64,000 nt of DNA from UBA8190 sp003453695 (GTDB taxonomy: Bacteria > Actinomycetota > Acidimicrobiia > Acidimicrobiales > UBA8190): assembly GCA_036796975.1 (NCBI GenBank), contig DAIRBY010000007.1:1-64000 (forward strand). Reading direction: 5' to 3'. Positions within the stretch are counted from its first letter, which is position 1; every line of letters starts with the position of its first letter. The notes under the pieces are model-generated. The model was given only the letters and a program-made list of their open reading frames with translations. It made no database searches and had not been told where the DNA came from. Both the position numbers and the translations under genes were made by a program. Positions 15,676 to 23,966 of the stretch are shown here, in pieces.

Positions 15676-15975
15676 TCAGTCGAGCATCCTGGCCTCGGCC
15701 AGGTCGACGCGGCCACCGCGCACCGGTACCCCCTCGCCGACCAGCAGTCGCAATTGCCGCTCGCCCTTGGCCACGCTGCCGTCGGCCCGGACGACCCGGT
15801 GCCACGGCACCGTCTCGGTGGTGGTGACGAGCACCCGGCCCACCAGGCGCGGTGCGTGGGGGTCCACGTCCCCGTAGGTCCTGACGAAGCCCTCGGGGAT
15901 GTCACGGATCCGCTCCAGGATGCGCGCCTCTCGGGCGCCGGGCGACGGAGCCCGGCGGCGGCGCGGCGTGGTCAC
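15676..15975 (-). CDS. Alkyltransferase-like protein (ATL), MGMT fold without the acceptor Cys
   Basis: A 99-aa protein with the O6-alkylguanine alkyltransferase DNA-binding fold: IPEGFVRTYGDV, PRLVGRVL, and the active-site segment read as VPWHRVVRADGS. The Cys of PCHRV is replaced by Trp58, the hallmark of ATL proteins, which bind alkylated bases and hand them to excision repair instead of removing the alkyl group. The GTG start overlaps the purN stop (GTGA). Confidence 0.9.
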   Translation of the reverse strand: MTTPRRRRAPSPGAREARILERIRDIPEGFVRTYGDVDPHAPRLVGRVLVTTTETVPWHRVVRADGSVAKGERQLRLLVGEGVPVRGGRVDLAEARMLD

Positions 15976-16571
15976 CGGGCGCTCGGGATGTCCCGCTCGG
16001 CGAGCGCCGCCAGGAAGGCCTTGATCGTCCTGGGGTAGAGGACGCGCTCCACCTCCTTGATCCGTTCGTGGAGGGTGGTGGCGGTGTCACCGGGCAGGAC
16101 CGGGACCTCGCGCTGGGCGAGGACGGGCCCCGAGTCCATTTCGAGGGTGGCGAGATGCACCGTGCACCCGGTCACGCTGACACCGGCCTCCAGGGCGTCC
16201 TCCACGGCGTGCCACCCTGGGAAGGCGGGCAGCAGCGCCGGATGGGTGTTGAGTATCCGGCCCCCGAAGGCGTCGTGGATGGCGTGGCCGAGGACGGTGC
16301 CGTATCCCGCCATGACGACGACGTCCACGGCGCGCGCCCGCAGGACCCTCACGAGCTCCTCGGTGTAGCCGTTGCGGTCGAAGGCCGACCGGAAGCCGCC
16401 GAAGGCCTTGCGGTCGACCAGGTCGGTGTCGATGCCCGCCGCGGCGGCGATGTCGAGCCCGCGACACGGCCGGTCGGCGACCACCACCCCCACCGGCACC
16501 CCGTCGGCCAGGATCGCTTCGAGGATGGAGCCCGTGCCGGACACGAGGACGGCCACGCGCACGTCGTGCAA
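15972..16571 (-). CDS. purN: Phosphoribosylglycinamide formyltransferase
   Basis: Transfers formyl from 10-formyl-THF to GAR. The catalytic triad is present: Asn and His in ILNTHPALLPAFPG and Asp in LEMDSGPVLAQ. The N-terminal phosphate loop reads SGTGSILEAIL; most relatives have SGxGSNLQA, so the conserved Asn is Ile here. The 199-aa length is normal. It lies 69 bases downstream of sucD and overlaps the ATL gene, apart from purH-folD. Confidence 0.92.
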   Translation of the reverse strand: MHDVRVAVLVSGTGSILEAILADGVPVGVVVADRPCRGLDIAAAAGIDTDLVDRKAFGGFRSAFDRNGYTEELVRVLRARAVDVVVMAGYGTVLGHAIHDAFGGRILNTHPALLPAFPGWHAVEDALEAGVSVTGCTVHLATLEMDSGPVLAQREVPVLPGDTATTLHERIKEVERVLYPRTIKAFLAALAERDIPSAR

Positions 16572-16640
16572 CCTACCAGCGGGCCCTCATGGCCCCTTCG
16601 CCGGCCTCGCTCGGTGCCGGGGTGTGACCGGCGCGGGCGC

Positions 16641-17531
16641 TCAGGCCAGGTTCTTCACGATGTCGACCATCCGCTCGCCGGCTTCGGTGGGGTTGAGCGC
16701 GACCGTCACCCCGGCGGCCGACAGCGCCTCCATCTTGGCCTTGGCCGTCCCCTGGGATCCGGAGATGATGGCCCCGGCGTGCCCCATCTTCCGTCCCGGC
16801 GGAGCGGTGACCCCGGCGATGTAGGCGACGACGGGCTTGGACATCTCGGCCTCGATGAACTCGGCGGCCTGTTCCTCGGCGGCGCCGCCGATCTCGCCGA
16901 TCATGAGCACGGCCTTCGTCTCGGGGTCGGCCTCGAAGGCGGCCAGCACGTCGGTGAACCCGGTGCCGGGGACGGGGTCGCCCCCGATGCCGACCCCGGT
17001 GGTCTGGCCGATCCCCTTCTGGGTCAGCTCGTACAGCGCCTGGTAGAAGACCGTGCCCGAGCGGCTGACGAGACCCACCGGCCCACCCGGCAGGGCGATG
17101 TCGCCGGCGGTGATGCCGATGTTGCACCTGCCGGGCGAGATGACCCCGGGGCAGTTCGGCCCGAGCAGCCGGGTGCCTGGGTGGTGGCGCACCAAGGTGT
17201 TGTAGGCGCGGGCCTCGTCGTGGGCGGGAATGCCCTCGGTGATGCACACCACGAAGGGCACGCCTGCTTCGGCCGCCTCCAGGATGGCCTCGGCGGCGAA
17301 GGGCGGCGGCACCGAGATGAACGAGGCGTTGGCCCCGGTGGCCTTCACCGCCTCCGCCACCGTCGAGAACACGGGGATGCCCTCGATGGTCTCGCCGCCC
17401 CGCTTGGGGTTGGTGCCGGCCACCACGTCGGTGCCGTAGGCGCGGTTGCGCAGCCCGTGGTACAGGCCCTGACTCGACGGGCTGATCCCTTGGATCACGA
17501 CCTTCGTGTTCTCGTCGACGAAGATGCTCAT
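16641..17531 (-). CDS. sucD: Succinyl-CoA synthetase alpha subunit
   Basis: Forms the CoA-binding, phosphohistidine-carrying half of the TCA enzyme that makes ATP or GTP from succinyl-CoA. Seen are VIQGISPSSQGLYH, GTNPKRGG, LLGPNCPG, GPVGLVSRSGT, GVGIGGDPVPGTGF and the phospho-His segment GRKMGHAGAIISG. 296 aa, standard. Its ATG shares one base with the sucC stop (TGATG), so the two subunits are made in balance. Confidence 0.97.
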   Translation of the reverse strand: MSIFVDENTKVVIQGISPSSQGLYHGLRNRAYGTDVVAGTNPKRGGETIEGIPVFSTVAEAVKATGANASFISVPPPFAAEAILEAAEAGVPFVVCITEGIPAHDEARAYNTLVRHHPGTRLLGPNCPGVISPGRCNIGITAGDIALPGGPVGLVSRSGTVFYQALYELTQKGIGQTTGVGIGGDPVPGTGFTDVLAAFEADPETKAVLMIGEIGGAAEEQAAEFIEAEMSKPVVAYIAGVTAPPGRKMGHAGAIISGSQGTAKAKMEALSAAGVTVALNPTEAGERMVDIVKNLA

Positions 17532-18679
17532 CAGCTCGCTCCTCCGGCCAGCTCCGTGGCCCGGCGGGCCGCTTCGATCATGGTGGGGACCGACTCCAGC
17601 TCGCCGGCCGCCTGCTCGGCGAGGATCCGCCTGCCCTCCTCGGCGTTGGTCCCGTCGAGGCGGATGACGATGGGCGAGGCGATCTGCACCCGGCGCATGG
17701 CTTCGACGATGCCGTTCGCCACCTCCTCGCCGCGGGTGATGCCGCCGAAGATGTTGATGAAGATCGACCGCACGTTGTCGTCGCTGTTGATGACCTCCAG
17801 GGCGTTGGCCATCTGGGCGGCATTGGCGCCACCACCGATGTCGAGGAAGTTCGCCGGCTTGCCCCCGACCTGCTCGACCACGTCGCAGGTGCTCATGGCC
17901 AGCCCGGCGCCGTTGGCGATGATGCCCACGAAGCCGTCCAACCCCACGTACTGCAGCCCCTTCTCCTTGGCGAGGCTTTCCCGGGGGTCGGTGGTCTCGG
18001 TGCCGGCGTACTCCTCCCATTCGGGATGACGGAAGGCGGCGTTGTCGTCGAGGGTGACCTTGGCGTCGAGGGCGTGCACCCGGCCGTCGGTGGTGAGGAT
18101 GAGGGGGTTGATCTCGGCCAGGTCGCAGTCTCCCTCGAGGTAGCAGCGGTAGAGCCCGAGCAACACCTCGGCGGCGCCGGCCCGCGCCTCGGGATCGAGC
18201 CCGGCTTCGGCGACGAGGGAGGCGGCCTGGTCCGCGCTGAGTCCGTCCACGGGGTCGATGTGGATGCGGGCGATGGCGCCGGGATCGGTGGCGGCCACCT
18301 CTTCGATGTCGACGCCGCCCTTGGCCGACACCATGCACAGGTACTTCTTGGCGGTGCGGTCCAAGGTGAAGCTGGCGTAGTACTCCTTGGCGATGTCAGA
18401 GGAGTGCTCGATCCACACTCGGTGCACCACGTGACCCTTGATGTCCATCCCGAGGATGTTCCCGGCGTGACGACGCACCGCCTCGGCGTCATCGGCGAGC
18501 TGGATGCCGCCGGCCTTGCCACGACCGCCCACCTTCACCTGCGCCTTCACCACGACGGGGTAGCCGACTTCCTCCGCCCTCGCCACCGCCTCGTCCACCG
18601 TGTCGGCCACACCACCTGGCGAGACCGGGATTCCGAAGCGGGCGAAGTACTGCTTCCCCTGGTACTCATAGAGATCCAC
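17531..18679 (-). CDS. sucC: Succinyl-CoA synthetase beta subunit
   Basis: The nucleotide-binding ATP-grasp subunit. Motifs: DLYEYQGKQYFARFGIPV at the start, VVKAQVKVGGRGKAGG for nucleotide binding, EINPLI, LDAKVTLDDNA, and the C-terminal GGGANAAQMANALEV with FINIFGGITRGEEVANG. The GTG at 18679 is chosen because it gives the family N-terminus (VDLYEYQGK) and has AAGAGGAA upstream; 382 aa. The frame continues upstream through a tandem repeat region that is unlikely to be translated. Confidence 0.96.
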   Translation of the reverse strand: MDLYEYQGKQYFARFGIPVSPGGVADTVDEAVARAEEVGYPVVVKAQVKVGGRGKAGGIQLADDAEAVRRHAGNILGMDIKGHVVHRVWIEHSSDIAKEYYASFTLDRTAKKYLCMVSAKGGVDIEEVAATDPGAIARIHIDPVDGLSADQAASLVAEAGLDPEARAGAAEVLLGLYRCYLEGDCDLAEINPLILTTDGRVHALDAKVTLDDNAAFRHPEWEEYAGTETTDPRESLAKEKGLQYVGLDGFVGIIANGAGLAMSTCDVVEQVGGKPANFLDIGGGANAAQMANALEVINSDDNVRSIFINIFGGITRGEEVANGIVEAMRRVQIASPIVIRLDGTNAEEGRRILAEQAAGELESVPTMIEAARRATELAGGAS

Positions 18680-18793
18680 TGCGGTATTCCTCTTTTCTTT
18701 TCTTCTGTTTCTCTTCTTCCGTTTCCGTGATCGAAGGACTGTGCTCGAGCGACTCCGAGCCGGCCGTCTGGAAAGGAGCCAGCCCCCGAGTTC

Positions 18794-18943
18794 CGCCCCG
18801 CCCATCGGAGCGCCCCGCCCATCGGAGCGCCCGGCCCAGGCAGCGCCCGGCCCAGACAGCGCCCGGCCCAGACAGCGCCCGGCCCAGACAGCGCCCGGCC
18901 CCGCTACGCACGGCCCCGCTACGCACGGCCCCGCTACGCACGG
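18794..18943. repeat. Three adjoining tandem arrays upstream of sucC
   Basis: Directly adjoining perfect or near-perfect arrays: 2 x 17 bp (CGCCCCGCCCATCGGAG, 18794-18827), 4 x 16 bp (CGCCCGGCCCAGACAG, 18828-18891, one G/A variant) and 3 x 15 bp (CCCCGCTACGCACGG, 18899-18943), with a partial 16-mer at the last junction. They fill most of the 298-base gap between the B12-binding gene and sucC, about 115 bases before the sucC start. The remaining 110 bases are AT-richer and hold the ribosome site. Confidence 0.9.
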
Positions 18944-18977
18944 GTCCACCACGGCGGGACGGGCACGGTGACGGTGG

Positions 18978-19397
18978 TCAGCTCTGGCGGGCTGCCTCCT
19001 CCCGCTTGTCGAGCGCGGCGGCCAGCTGCTCGACGATGGCGGGCAACGGCGCCCCGGGGGTGAAGACCAGGTCGACGCCTCCCTGTTGCAGCACGGGGAT
19101 GTCGGGCTCGGGGATGATCCCACCGACCACGACGAGCACGTCGTCGAGGCCCTCAGCCCGAAGCCCCTCGATGACCTTGGGCACCAGGGTGAGGTGGGCC
19201 CCCGACAAGAGCGACAGTCCGACGGCGTCGGCGTCCTCCTGCACCACGGCCTGGACCACCTGCTCGGGGGTCTGGTGCAGGCCGGTGTAGATGACCTCGA
19301 AGCCGGCGTCCCGCAGGGCCCGGGCGATCACCTTGGCGCCCCGGTCGTGGCCGTCGAGACCCGGCTTGGCCACCACCACCCGATACGGACGAATCAT
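18978..19397 (-). CDS. Stand-alone cobalamin-binding domain (methylmalonyl-CoA mutase C-terminal type)
   Basis: A 139-aa Rossmann-like B12 domain. It opens with RVVVAKPGLDGHDRGAKVIA, containing the base-off DxHxxG cobalamin motif (DGHDRG, His at about 17), followed by VIYTGLHQTPEQVVQAVVQEDADAVGLSLLSGAH, which matches the small domain of methylmalonyl-CoA or isobutyryl-CoA mutases. The catalytic TIM-barrel subunit is not in the window. Its place upstream of sucCD suggests it feeds succinyl-CoA metabolism (inference). Confidence 0.88.
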   Translation of the reverse strand: MIRPYRVVVAKPGLDGHDRGAKVIARALRDAGFEVIYTGLHQTPEQVVQAVVQEDADAVGLSLLSGAHLTLVPKVIEGLRAEGLDDVLVVVGGIIPEPDIPVLQQGGVDLVFTPGAPLPAIVEQLAAALDKREEAARQS

Positions 19398-19517
19398 CGC
19401 GGCCCGAGTGTAGGCAGGCCACGCTGGGTGGGCGCCAGACGACGACAGCCGATCGGGGCCGTGGTCCGGGCCAAGGCTCGGGCCGGCTGAGCCCGGCTGT
19501 TACACCTGTGTGGTTCA

Positions 19518-20675
19518 GTGTCCCTGATGTTGGTGTTGCAGGAGCTGACCGAGGTGATCGGCCGCCTCGTCGATTCAGACACGTCGACGCTGGCAGACGC
19601 AGAGTCGATCGTCACCCTGCACAGGCAGCTGGCGCGGCTCGACGCTGTGGTCACGACGGCCACTGCCGCCTTCGATTCCTCCGGTGACTGGGCCGCCGAC
19701 GGGGCACAGAGCTGTGCCGCATGGCTGGCCACCCGGACACGACTGCCCAAGAGGGCGGTGCGGCGCCGAATCCGGATCGGCAGGCAGCTCCGACACCTTC
19801 CCGTGGTCGAGCGCTCCTGGCTCGCCGGCGATCTCGCCGAGCCGCAGGTCGCCGCCGTAGCCGAGCTCCGCAACGACGCCACCGAGGAGGCCCTCCAGCG
19901 GGACGAGGAGTTCATCGTGGAGCAGGGCAAGACGCTCCGCTTCCAAGACTTCTCACGAGTCCTGGCGTACTGGACCCAGCGGGCCGATCCCGGCGGAGCG
20001 GAGGATCGTGCCGAGGCCCAGCGCCAGGACCGAGATGCGTACCTGGACGAGAGCTTCGGCGGCATGTGGTTCGGCAAGCAGATGTTCGACCCGATCTCCG
20101 GTGCCATCGTGGCCGGAGAGGTCGAACGCCTCTACGACGAGCTCTTCAAGGCCGACTGGGAGGAGGCGCGTGAGCGGCTGGGGCGCGACCCGAGTGTGAA
20201 CGACCTTCGTCGCACCCCCGGCCAGCGTCGCGCCGACACCTTTGTCGAGATGGCCATCCGTTCGGCGTCGATGCTCCCCACGTCCCGGCGTCCCAGGCCT
20301 CTCTTCACTGTGATGGTGGGTTACGAGACGCTCCACGGGCCGATCTGCGAGCTGGCGCAGGGAACCGTGCTCTCTCCCGGGTCGCTCGTCCCTTGGCTCA
20401 CTGCGGCGGTCATCGAACGCGCCGTGTTCTCCCCGCCCAACCGGGTCGACGTGAGCGAGCGGACCCGGCTCTTCACCGGAGGAACCAGGCGGTCGGTCCA
20501 AGTTCGAGACCGGCGGTGCAGCCACCCGTACTGCGACCGTCGGGCCGAGATCTGTGAGGTCGACCACATCCTCCCCTACTTCGCCGGCGGTGCGACGACC
20601 CAGGAGAACGGGCGACTGCTGTGCGGCTTCCACAACCGCCTGCGAAACCAACGCCCACCACCGGAAGCGGCCTGA
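19518..20675 (+). CDS. DUF222 domain HNH nuclease-type protein
   Basis: A 385-aa protein of the large actinobacterial DUF222/13E12 group: an N-terminal helical DUF222 region (ARLDAVVTTATAAFDSSGDW, AWLATRTRLPKRAVRRRI, LAEPQVAAVAEL) and a C-terminal HNH module (RDRRCSHPYCDRRAEICEVDHILPY, NGRLLCGFHNRLRN) with paired Cys and the HNH His/Asn. Many relatives sit in repeat or mobile contexts and their role is unknown. The GTG at 19518 or the ATG at 19527 may start it. Confidence 0.88.
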   Translation: MSLMLVLQELTEVIGRLVDSDTSTLADAESIVTLHRQLARLDAVVTTATAAFDSSGDWAADGAQSCAAWLATRTRLPKRAVRRRIRIGRQLRHLPVVERSWLAGDLAEPQVAAVAELRNDATEEALQRDEEFIVEQGKTLRFQDFSRVLAYWTQRADPGGAEDRAEAQRQDRDAYLDESFGGMWFGKQMFDPISGAIVAGEVERLYDELFKADWEEARERLGRDPSVNDLRRTPGQRRADTFVEMAIRSASMLPTSRRPRPLFTVMVGYETLHGPICELAQGTVLSPGSLVPWLTAAVIERAVFSPPNRVDVSERTRLFTGGTRRSVQVRDRRCSHPYCDRRAEICEVDHILPYFAGGATTQENGRLLCGFHNRLRNQRPPPEAA

Positions 20676-20680
20676 AACAA

Positions 20681-20698
20681 CCCCCCTGACAAAGGGGG
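20681..20698. terminator. Hairpin between convergent DUF222 and methyltransferase genes
   Basis: CCCCC(C) and GGGGG arms around TGACAAA, five bases after the DUF222 stop and overlapping the approach to the opposing gene's stop. No U-run. Confidence 0.4.
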
Positions 20699-20699
20699 C

Positions 20700-21479
20700 T
20701 CAGGCTCGACGAGCCGAGATGTTGAGGCGCACGTAGTCGATGACCGGCTCAGGCATCGCCTCGGCCACCGCATGGAGGAACCGCCGGCGCTCTTGCGCGG
20801 CCATGTCGGCCGCGTGCACGCGGAGGCACACCGTCTCGAGGTACGTCTCCAGCTGTTCGCCGCGCTCGAGCGGGGTGGGCTCGGGATGGGTCCACACCTC
20901 GATGTCGGCGAATCCCGCCTCGGACAACCGTCGACGGGTGTCCTCCGGGGTGGCGTACAACCACGTACCCGCTCGCTCGGCCCCGACGCGCCGCACCGCG
21001 TCGAGCAGCCGGTCGATGTTCCCCGCCGCCCCGCACTGCGCCTCCAGGGCTGCGCCGTGTCGCATGACCGACGCCAGGTTCCGAAACAGCCGGTCGTGGT
21101 CGAGCACCCAGTGGAAGGTCGCCGTGGACAGCACGGCATCCACCGGGCAGCGTCCGTCCAAGGACCGAGGACCGAGCTCGAGGAGGTCGGCCTGGACCAA
21201 GCTCACCCGGTCGCCGAAACGAGCCAGCCGCCTGCCCGCCTCGTCGAGCATGGAGGCCGAGGCGTCGACACCGATGACGTGCCCATCGGGCAACCGCTCG
21301 AGCAGCTGCTCGGTCACCCTGCCGCTGCCGCACCCGGCGTCGAGCACCGTCTCATTCCCGGTGAGCCGGAGGCGCTCTAGCACACCGGTGCCCCAGCGCG
21401 TCATCGGGTCGGCGATCCTGTCGTAGGTGGCACCGTCCCACTCCGAATGGGGCGCCGGCCGTCGCTCGGGTCCGGTCAC
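20700..21479 (-). CDS. SAM-dependent methyltransferase (class I)
   Basis: A 259-aa class I methyltransferase. The SAM motif VLDAGCGSGRVTEQLLERLP is at about residues 43-62, with VIGVDASASMLDEAGRRL (acidic ribose contact) and VLSTATFHWVLDHD resembling trans-aconitate methyltransferase-type enzymes. The GTG at 21479 is chosen over a long upstream extension because it lies 5 bases after the pcrA stop and gives a normal length. The substrate cannot be assigned. Confidence 0.85.
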   Translation of the reverse strand: MTGPERRPAPHSEWDGATYDRIADPMTRWGTGVLERLRLTGNETVLDAGCGSGRVTEQLLERLPDGHVIGVDASASMLDEAGRRLARFGDRVSLVQADLLELGPRSLDGRCPVDAVLSTATFHWVLDHDRLFRNLASVMRHGAALEAQCGAAGNIDRLLDAVRRVGAERAGTWLYATPEDTRRRLSEAGFADIEVWTHPEPTPLERGEQLETYLETVCLRVHAADMAAQERRRFLHAVAEAMPEPVIDYVRLNISARRA

Positions 21480-21484
21480 CGACG

Positions 21485-23896
21485 TCAGCGACCCGTCCGG
21501 AACTTCTCTTCGGCCATTTTGGGCAGCCGGCCCGGGGTGCGCTTCGCCCTGCCGCCTCGAGGTGACGCCGGAACCGGGGACGGGCGCGGGGGTGGCAGCG
21601 CCTCGGTGACCGAGGTGTCCTCCCTCCACGGGTCGGGATCGTGCCAGTCGTCGATGTCGGCCCCGGCTTCGTGGCCCGCCTCGTCGGGGGAGGCCGCGCC
21701 CGGGTCGGAACCGAGATCGTCTCGTCGCGGGACCCGGCGGCGGCGTCCCCACGAGGGGATCTCCCTGAGCGGGTCGGGACGGTTGCTCCACGACGAACCC
21801 ATGTCCTCGACGAGCTCCTCGGGAAGCTCGGACAGGAACCGGCTGGGGATGGCGTGGCTCGAGGCACCCCAGGTGGTGCGGCTCCAGGCGTGGGTGACAT
21901 ACAGATGCTGCTCGGCACGGGTGATGCCGACGTAGGCCAGTCGCCGCTCCTCTTCGAGCTGCATGGGGTCGTCGAGGGCGCGCAGGTGGGGGAACACGCC
22001 GTCCTCCATCCCCACCAGGAACACGGCGGGGAACTCGAGGCCCTTGGCGGTGTGCAGGGTCATGAGCGACACCCGTCCGCCGTCGCTCGGGATGTCGTCG
22101 GCGTCCGACACGAGCGCGACCGACTCGAGGAACTCGTCGAGGTCGCCGAAACGTGACGCCCCCCCGGCCAGCTCGGCGATGTTCTCGATGCGGCCCCGGG
22201 CCTCGACCGTCCCTTCGGCCTCGAGCTCGTCCAGATAGCCGGTGCGCTCGGCCACCTCGGCCACGAGATCTCCGGGCCCGGCTCCGGCTTCGACCATGCG
22301 CCGCAAGTCCTCGAGAAGCCCGCGCAGCACGGCGATGCCCTTGGCCGCCTTGCCCGACACTCCCGCCTCGTCGGCGAAGGAGAGGGCGGCGGCGAAGGAG
22401 AGTTCGTTGGCCTGGGCCCAGGAGGCCAGCCGGTCCACCGAGGCCGCCCCCACCCCCCGCTTGGGCACGTTCACGATGCGCCGAGCGGCCACCTCGTCGG
22501 ACGGATTGGCCAGCACCTGGAGGTAGGCGAGGACGTCCTTCACCTCCCGGCGTTCGTAGAAGCGGGTGCCGCCCACCACCTTGTAGGGGATCTCGGCCCG
22601 CATGAAGGCGTCTTCGAAGGCCCGGCTCTGGGCGTTGGTGCGGAAGAACACGGCCATGTCGCCGTGGTTGAGCGGTTCGGTGTCGTGCAGCCGCTTGATC
22701 TCACCCGCCACCCAGCCCGCCTCTTCGTACTCGTCCTCAGCGCGGAAGCGTCGGATGCGCTCGCCCCGATTGCCTTCGGTCCAAAGATCCTTCGGGGTCC
22801 GGGCCAGGTTGTTGGCAATCACCGCATTGGCGGCGTCCAAGATGGTCTTTGTCGAGCGGTAGTTCTGCTCGAGCGGGATCACGGCGGCGTTCGGGAATGC
22901 ATCTTCGAACTCCAAGATGTTGCGAATGTCAGCTCGGCGGAAGCCGTAGATGGATTGGTCGCTGTCACCCACGACGCTCACGTTTCCGTGCTCTGCCCCG
23001 AGCATGAGCACGATCTCGTTCTGGGCCCGGTTGGTGTCCTGGAACTCGTCCACCAGCACGTACAAGAAACGCTTGCGATACACCTCGAGCACGTCGGGGT
23101 GCTCCCGGAACAACCGCACCACGAGGACGAGCAGGTCGTCGAAGTCCGTGGCCGACGCCGCCTGCAGCCTCTTCTGGTACTCGATGTAGAGATCCCCGAT
23201 GCGGCGTTCGAAGACACTGCCCGCCGCGTCCCGGTAGGCGGCCGCCCCCACCAGTTCGGCCTTGGCCCCCGAGATGGCGGCCTGGATGCCCCGGGGCGGG
23301 ATCTTCTTGGTGTCGATGTTCATCTCACGGGCGATGTGCTCGATGAGCCGGCGCGAGTCGGCGTCGTCGTAGATGGTGAACGACTTTCGGTACCCGAGAC
23401 GCTCGGCGTGGGCCCGCAGGATGCGCACGCAGGCGGCGTGGAAGGTGGACACCCACATCTTCTCCGCCACGGGCCCGATGAGCCCGACCAGCCGGTCGCG
23501 CATCTCGTCGGCGGCTTTGTTGGTGAAGGTGATGGCGAGGATCTGCCACGGGGTGGCGTCTCCGGTGGCGATGAGGTGGGCCACCCGGTGCGTGAGCACG
23601 CGCGTCTTGCCCGACCCCGCCCCGGCCACGACCAACAACGGTGAGCCGCGGTGCTCGACGGCCCGGCGCTGAGGGCCGTTCAGGTTCTCGAGGAGCGAGT
23701 CAGGCGGGGGGAGGTCGTCGAGCCACTGCGGACGGCGCCGGGCCGGGCCGTGACGCTCACCGGCGCCCTCACCGGCGTCGGTGGCTTCGTGTCCGGACGC
23801 GTCCTGTGGGACGGGAGGCTCGTCGGCCGGCTCGTCGGCCACCTCGTCGCCTTCGAAGGCGCCGAGCGAGCCGAAGTGGTGCAGCGGCGTGGTCAC
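21485..23896 (-). CDS. pcrA: UvrD/PcrA-type superfamily 1 DNA helicase
   Basis: A 3'-5' helicase acting in excision repair and clearing of replication conflicts. Motif Q/I region LNGPQRRAVEHRGSPLLV and GAGSGKTRVLTHR, motif Ia ITFTNKAADEMRDR, motif II VDEFQDTN, motif III VVGDSDQSIYGFRRAD, motif IV LEQNYRS, motif V LMTLHTAKGLEFP and motif VI AYVGITRAEQHLYV are all present. The GTG at 23896 has a GGAG site 8 bases upstream; the frame is open to a TTG at 23983, which would overlap guaB3. 803 aa with a disordered acidic N-terminus. Confidence 0.93.
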   Translation of the reverse strand: MTTPLHHFGSLGAFEGDEVADEPADEPPVPQDASGHEATDAGEGAGERHGPARRRPQWLDDLPPPDSLLENLNGPQRRAVEHRGSPLLVVAGAGSGKTRVLTHRVAHLIATGDATPWQILAITFTNKAADEMRDRLVGLIGPVAEKMWVSTFHAACVRILRAHAERLGYRKSFTIYDDADSRRLIEHIAREMNIDTKKIPPRGIQAAISGAKAELVGAAAYRDAAGSVFERRIGDLYIEYQKRLQAASATDFDDLLVLVVRLFREHPDVLEVYRKRFLYVLVDEFQDTNRAQNEIVLMLGAEHGNVSVVGDSDQSIYGFRRADIRNILEFEDAFPNAAVIPLEQNYRSTKTILDAANAVIANNLARTPKDLWTEGNRGERIRRFRAEDEYEEAGWVAGEIKRLHDTEPLNHGDMAVFFRTNAQSRAFEDAFMRAEIPYKVVGGTRFYERREVKDVLAYLQVLANPSDEVAARRIVNVPKRGVGAASVDRLASWAQANELSFAAALSFADEAGVSGKAAKGIAVLRGLLEDLRRMVEAGAGPGDLVAEVAERTGYLDELEAEGTVEARGRIENIAELAGGASRFGDLDEFLESVALVSDADDIPSDGGRVSLMTLHTAKGLEFPAVFLVGMEDGVFPHLRALDDPMQLEEERRLAYVGITRAEQHLYVTHAWSRTTWGASSHAIPSRFLSELPEELVEDMGSSWSNRPDPLREIPSWGRRRRVPRRDDLGSDPGAASPDEAGHEAGADIDDWHDPDPWREDTSVTEALPPPRPSPVPASPRGGRAKRTPGRLPKMAEEKFRTGR

Positions 23897-23966
23897 CGCG
23901 GGTGCTCCGTTGGAAGTGGGAGGGAGGTACGGCGCGTGGCGAAGGTGGGCCCCGGAGGGGTGAGCC

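Noticed and set aside
18828..18943. The arrays before sucC as a CRISPR
   Set aside because: Units are contiguous without spacers and only 15-17 bp long; no cas genes are present.
19518..20675. The HNH protein as a homing endonuclease or intein
   Set aside because: It has the DUF222-HNH layout of a free-standing actinobacterial family and interrupts no gene.
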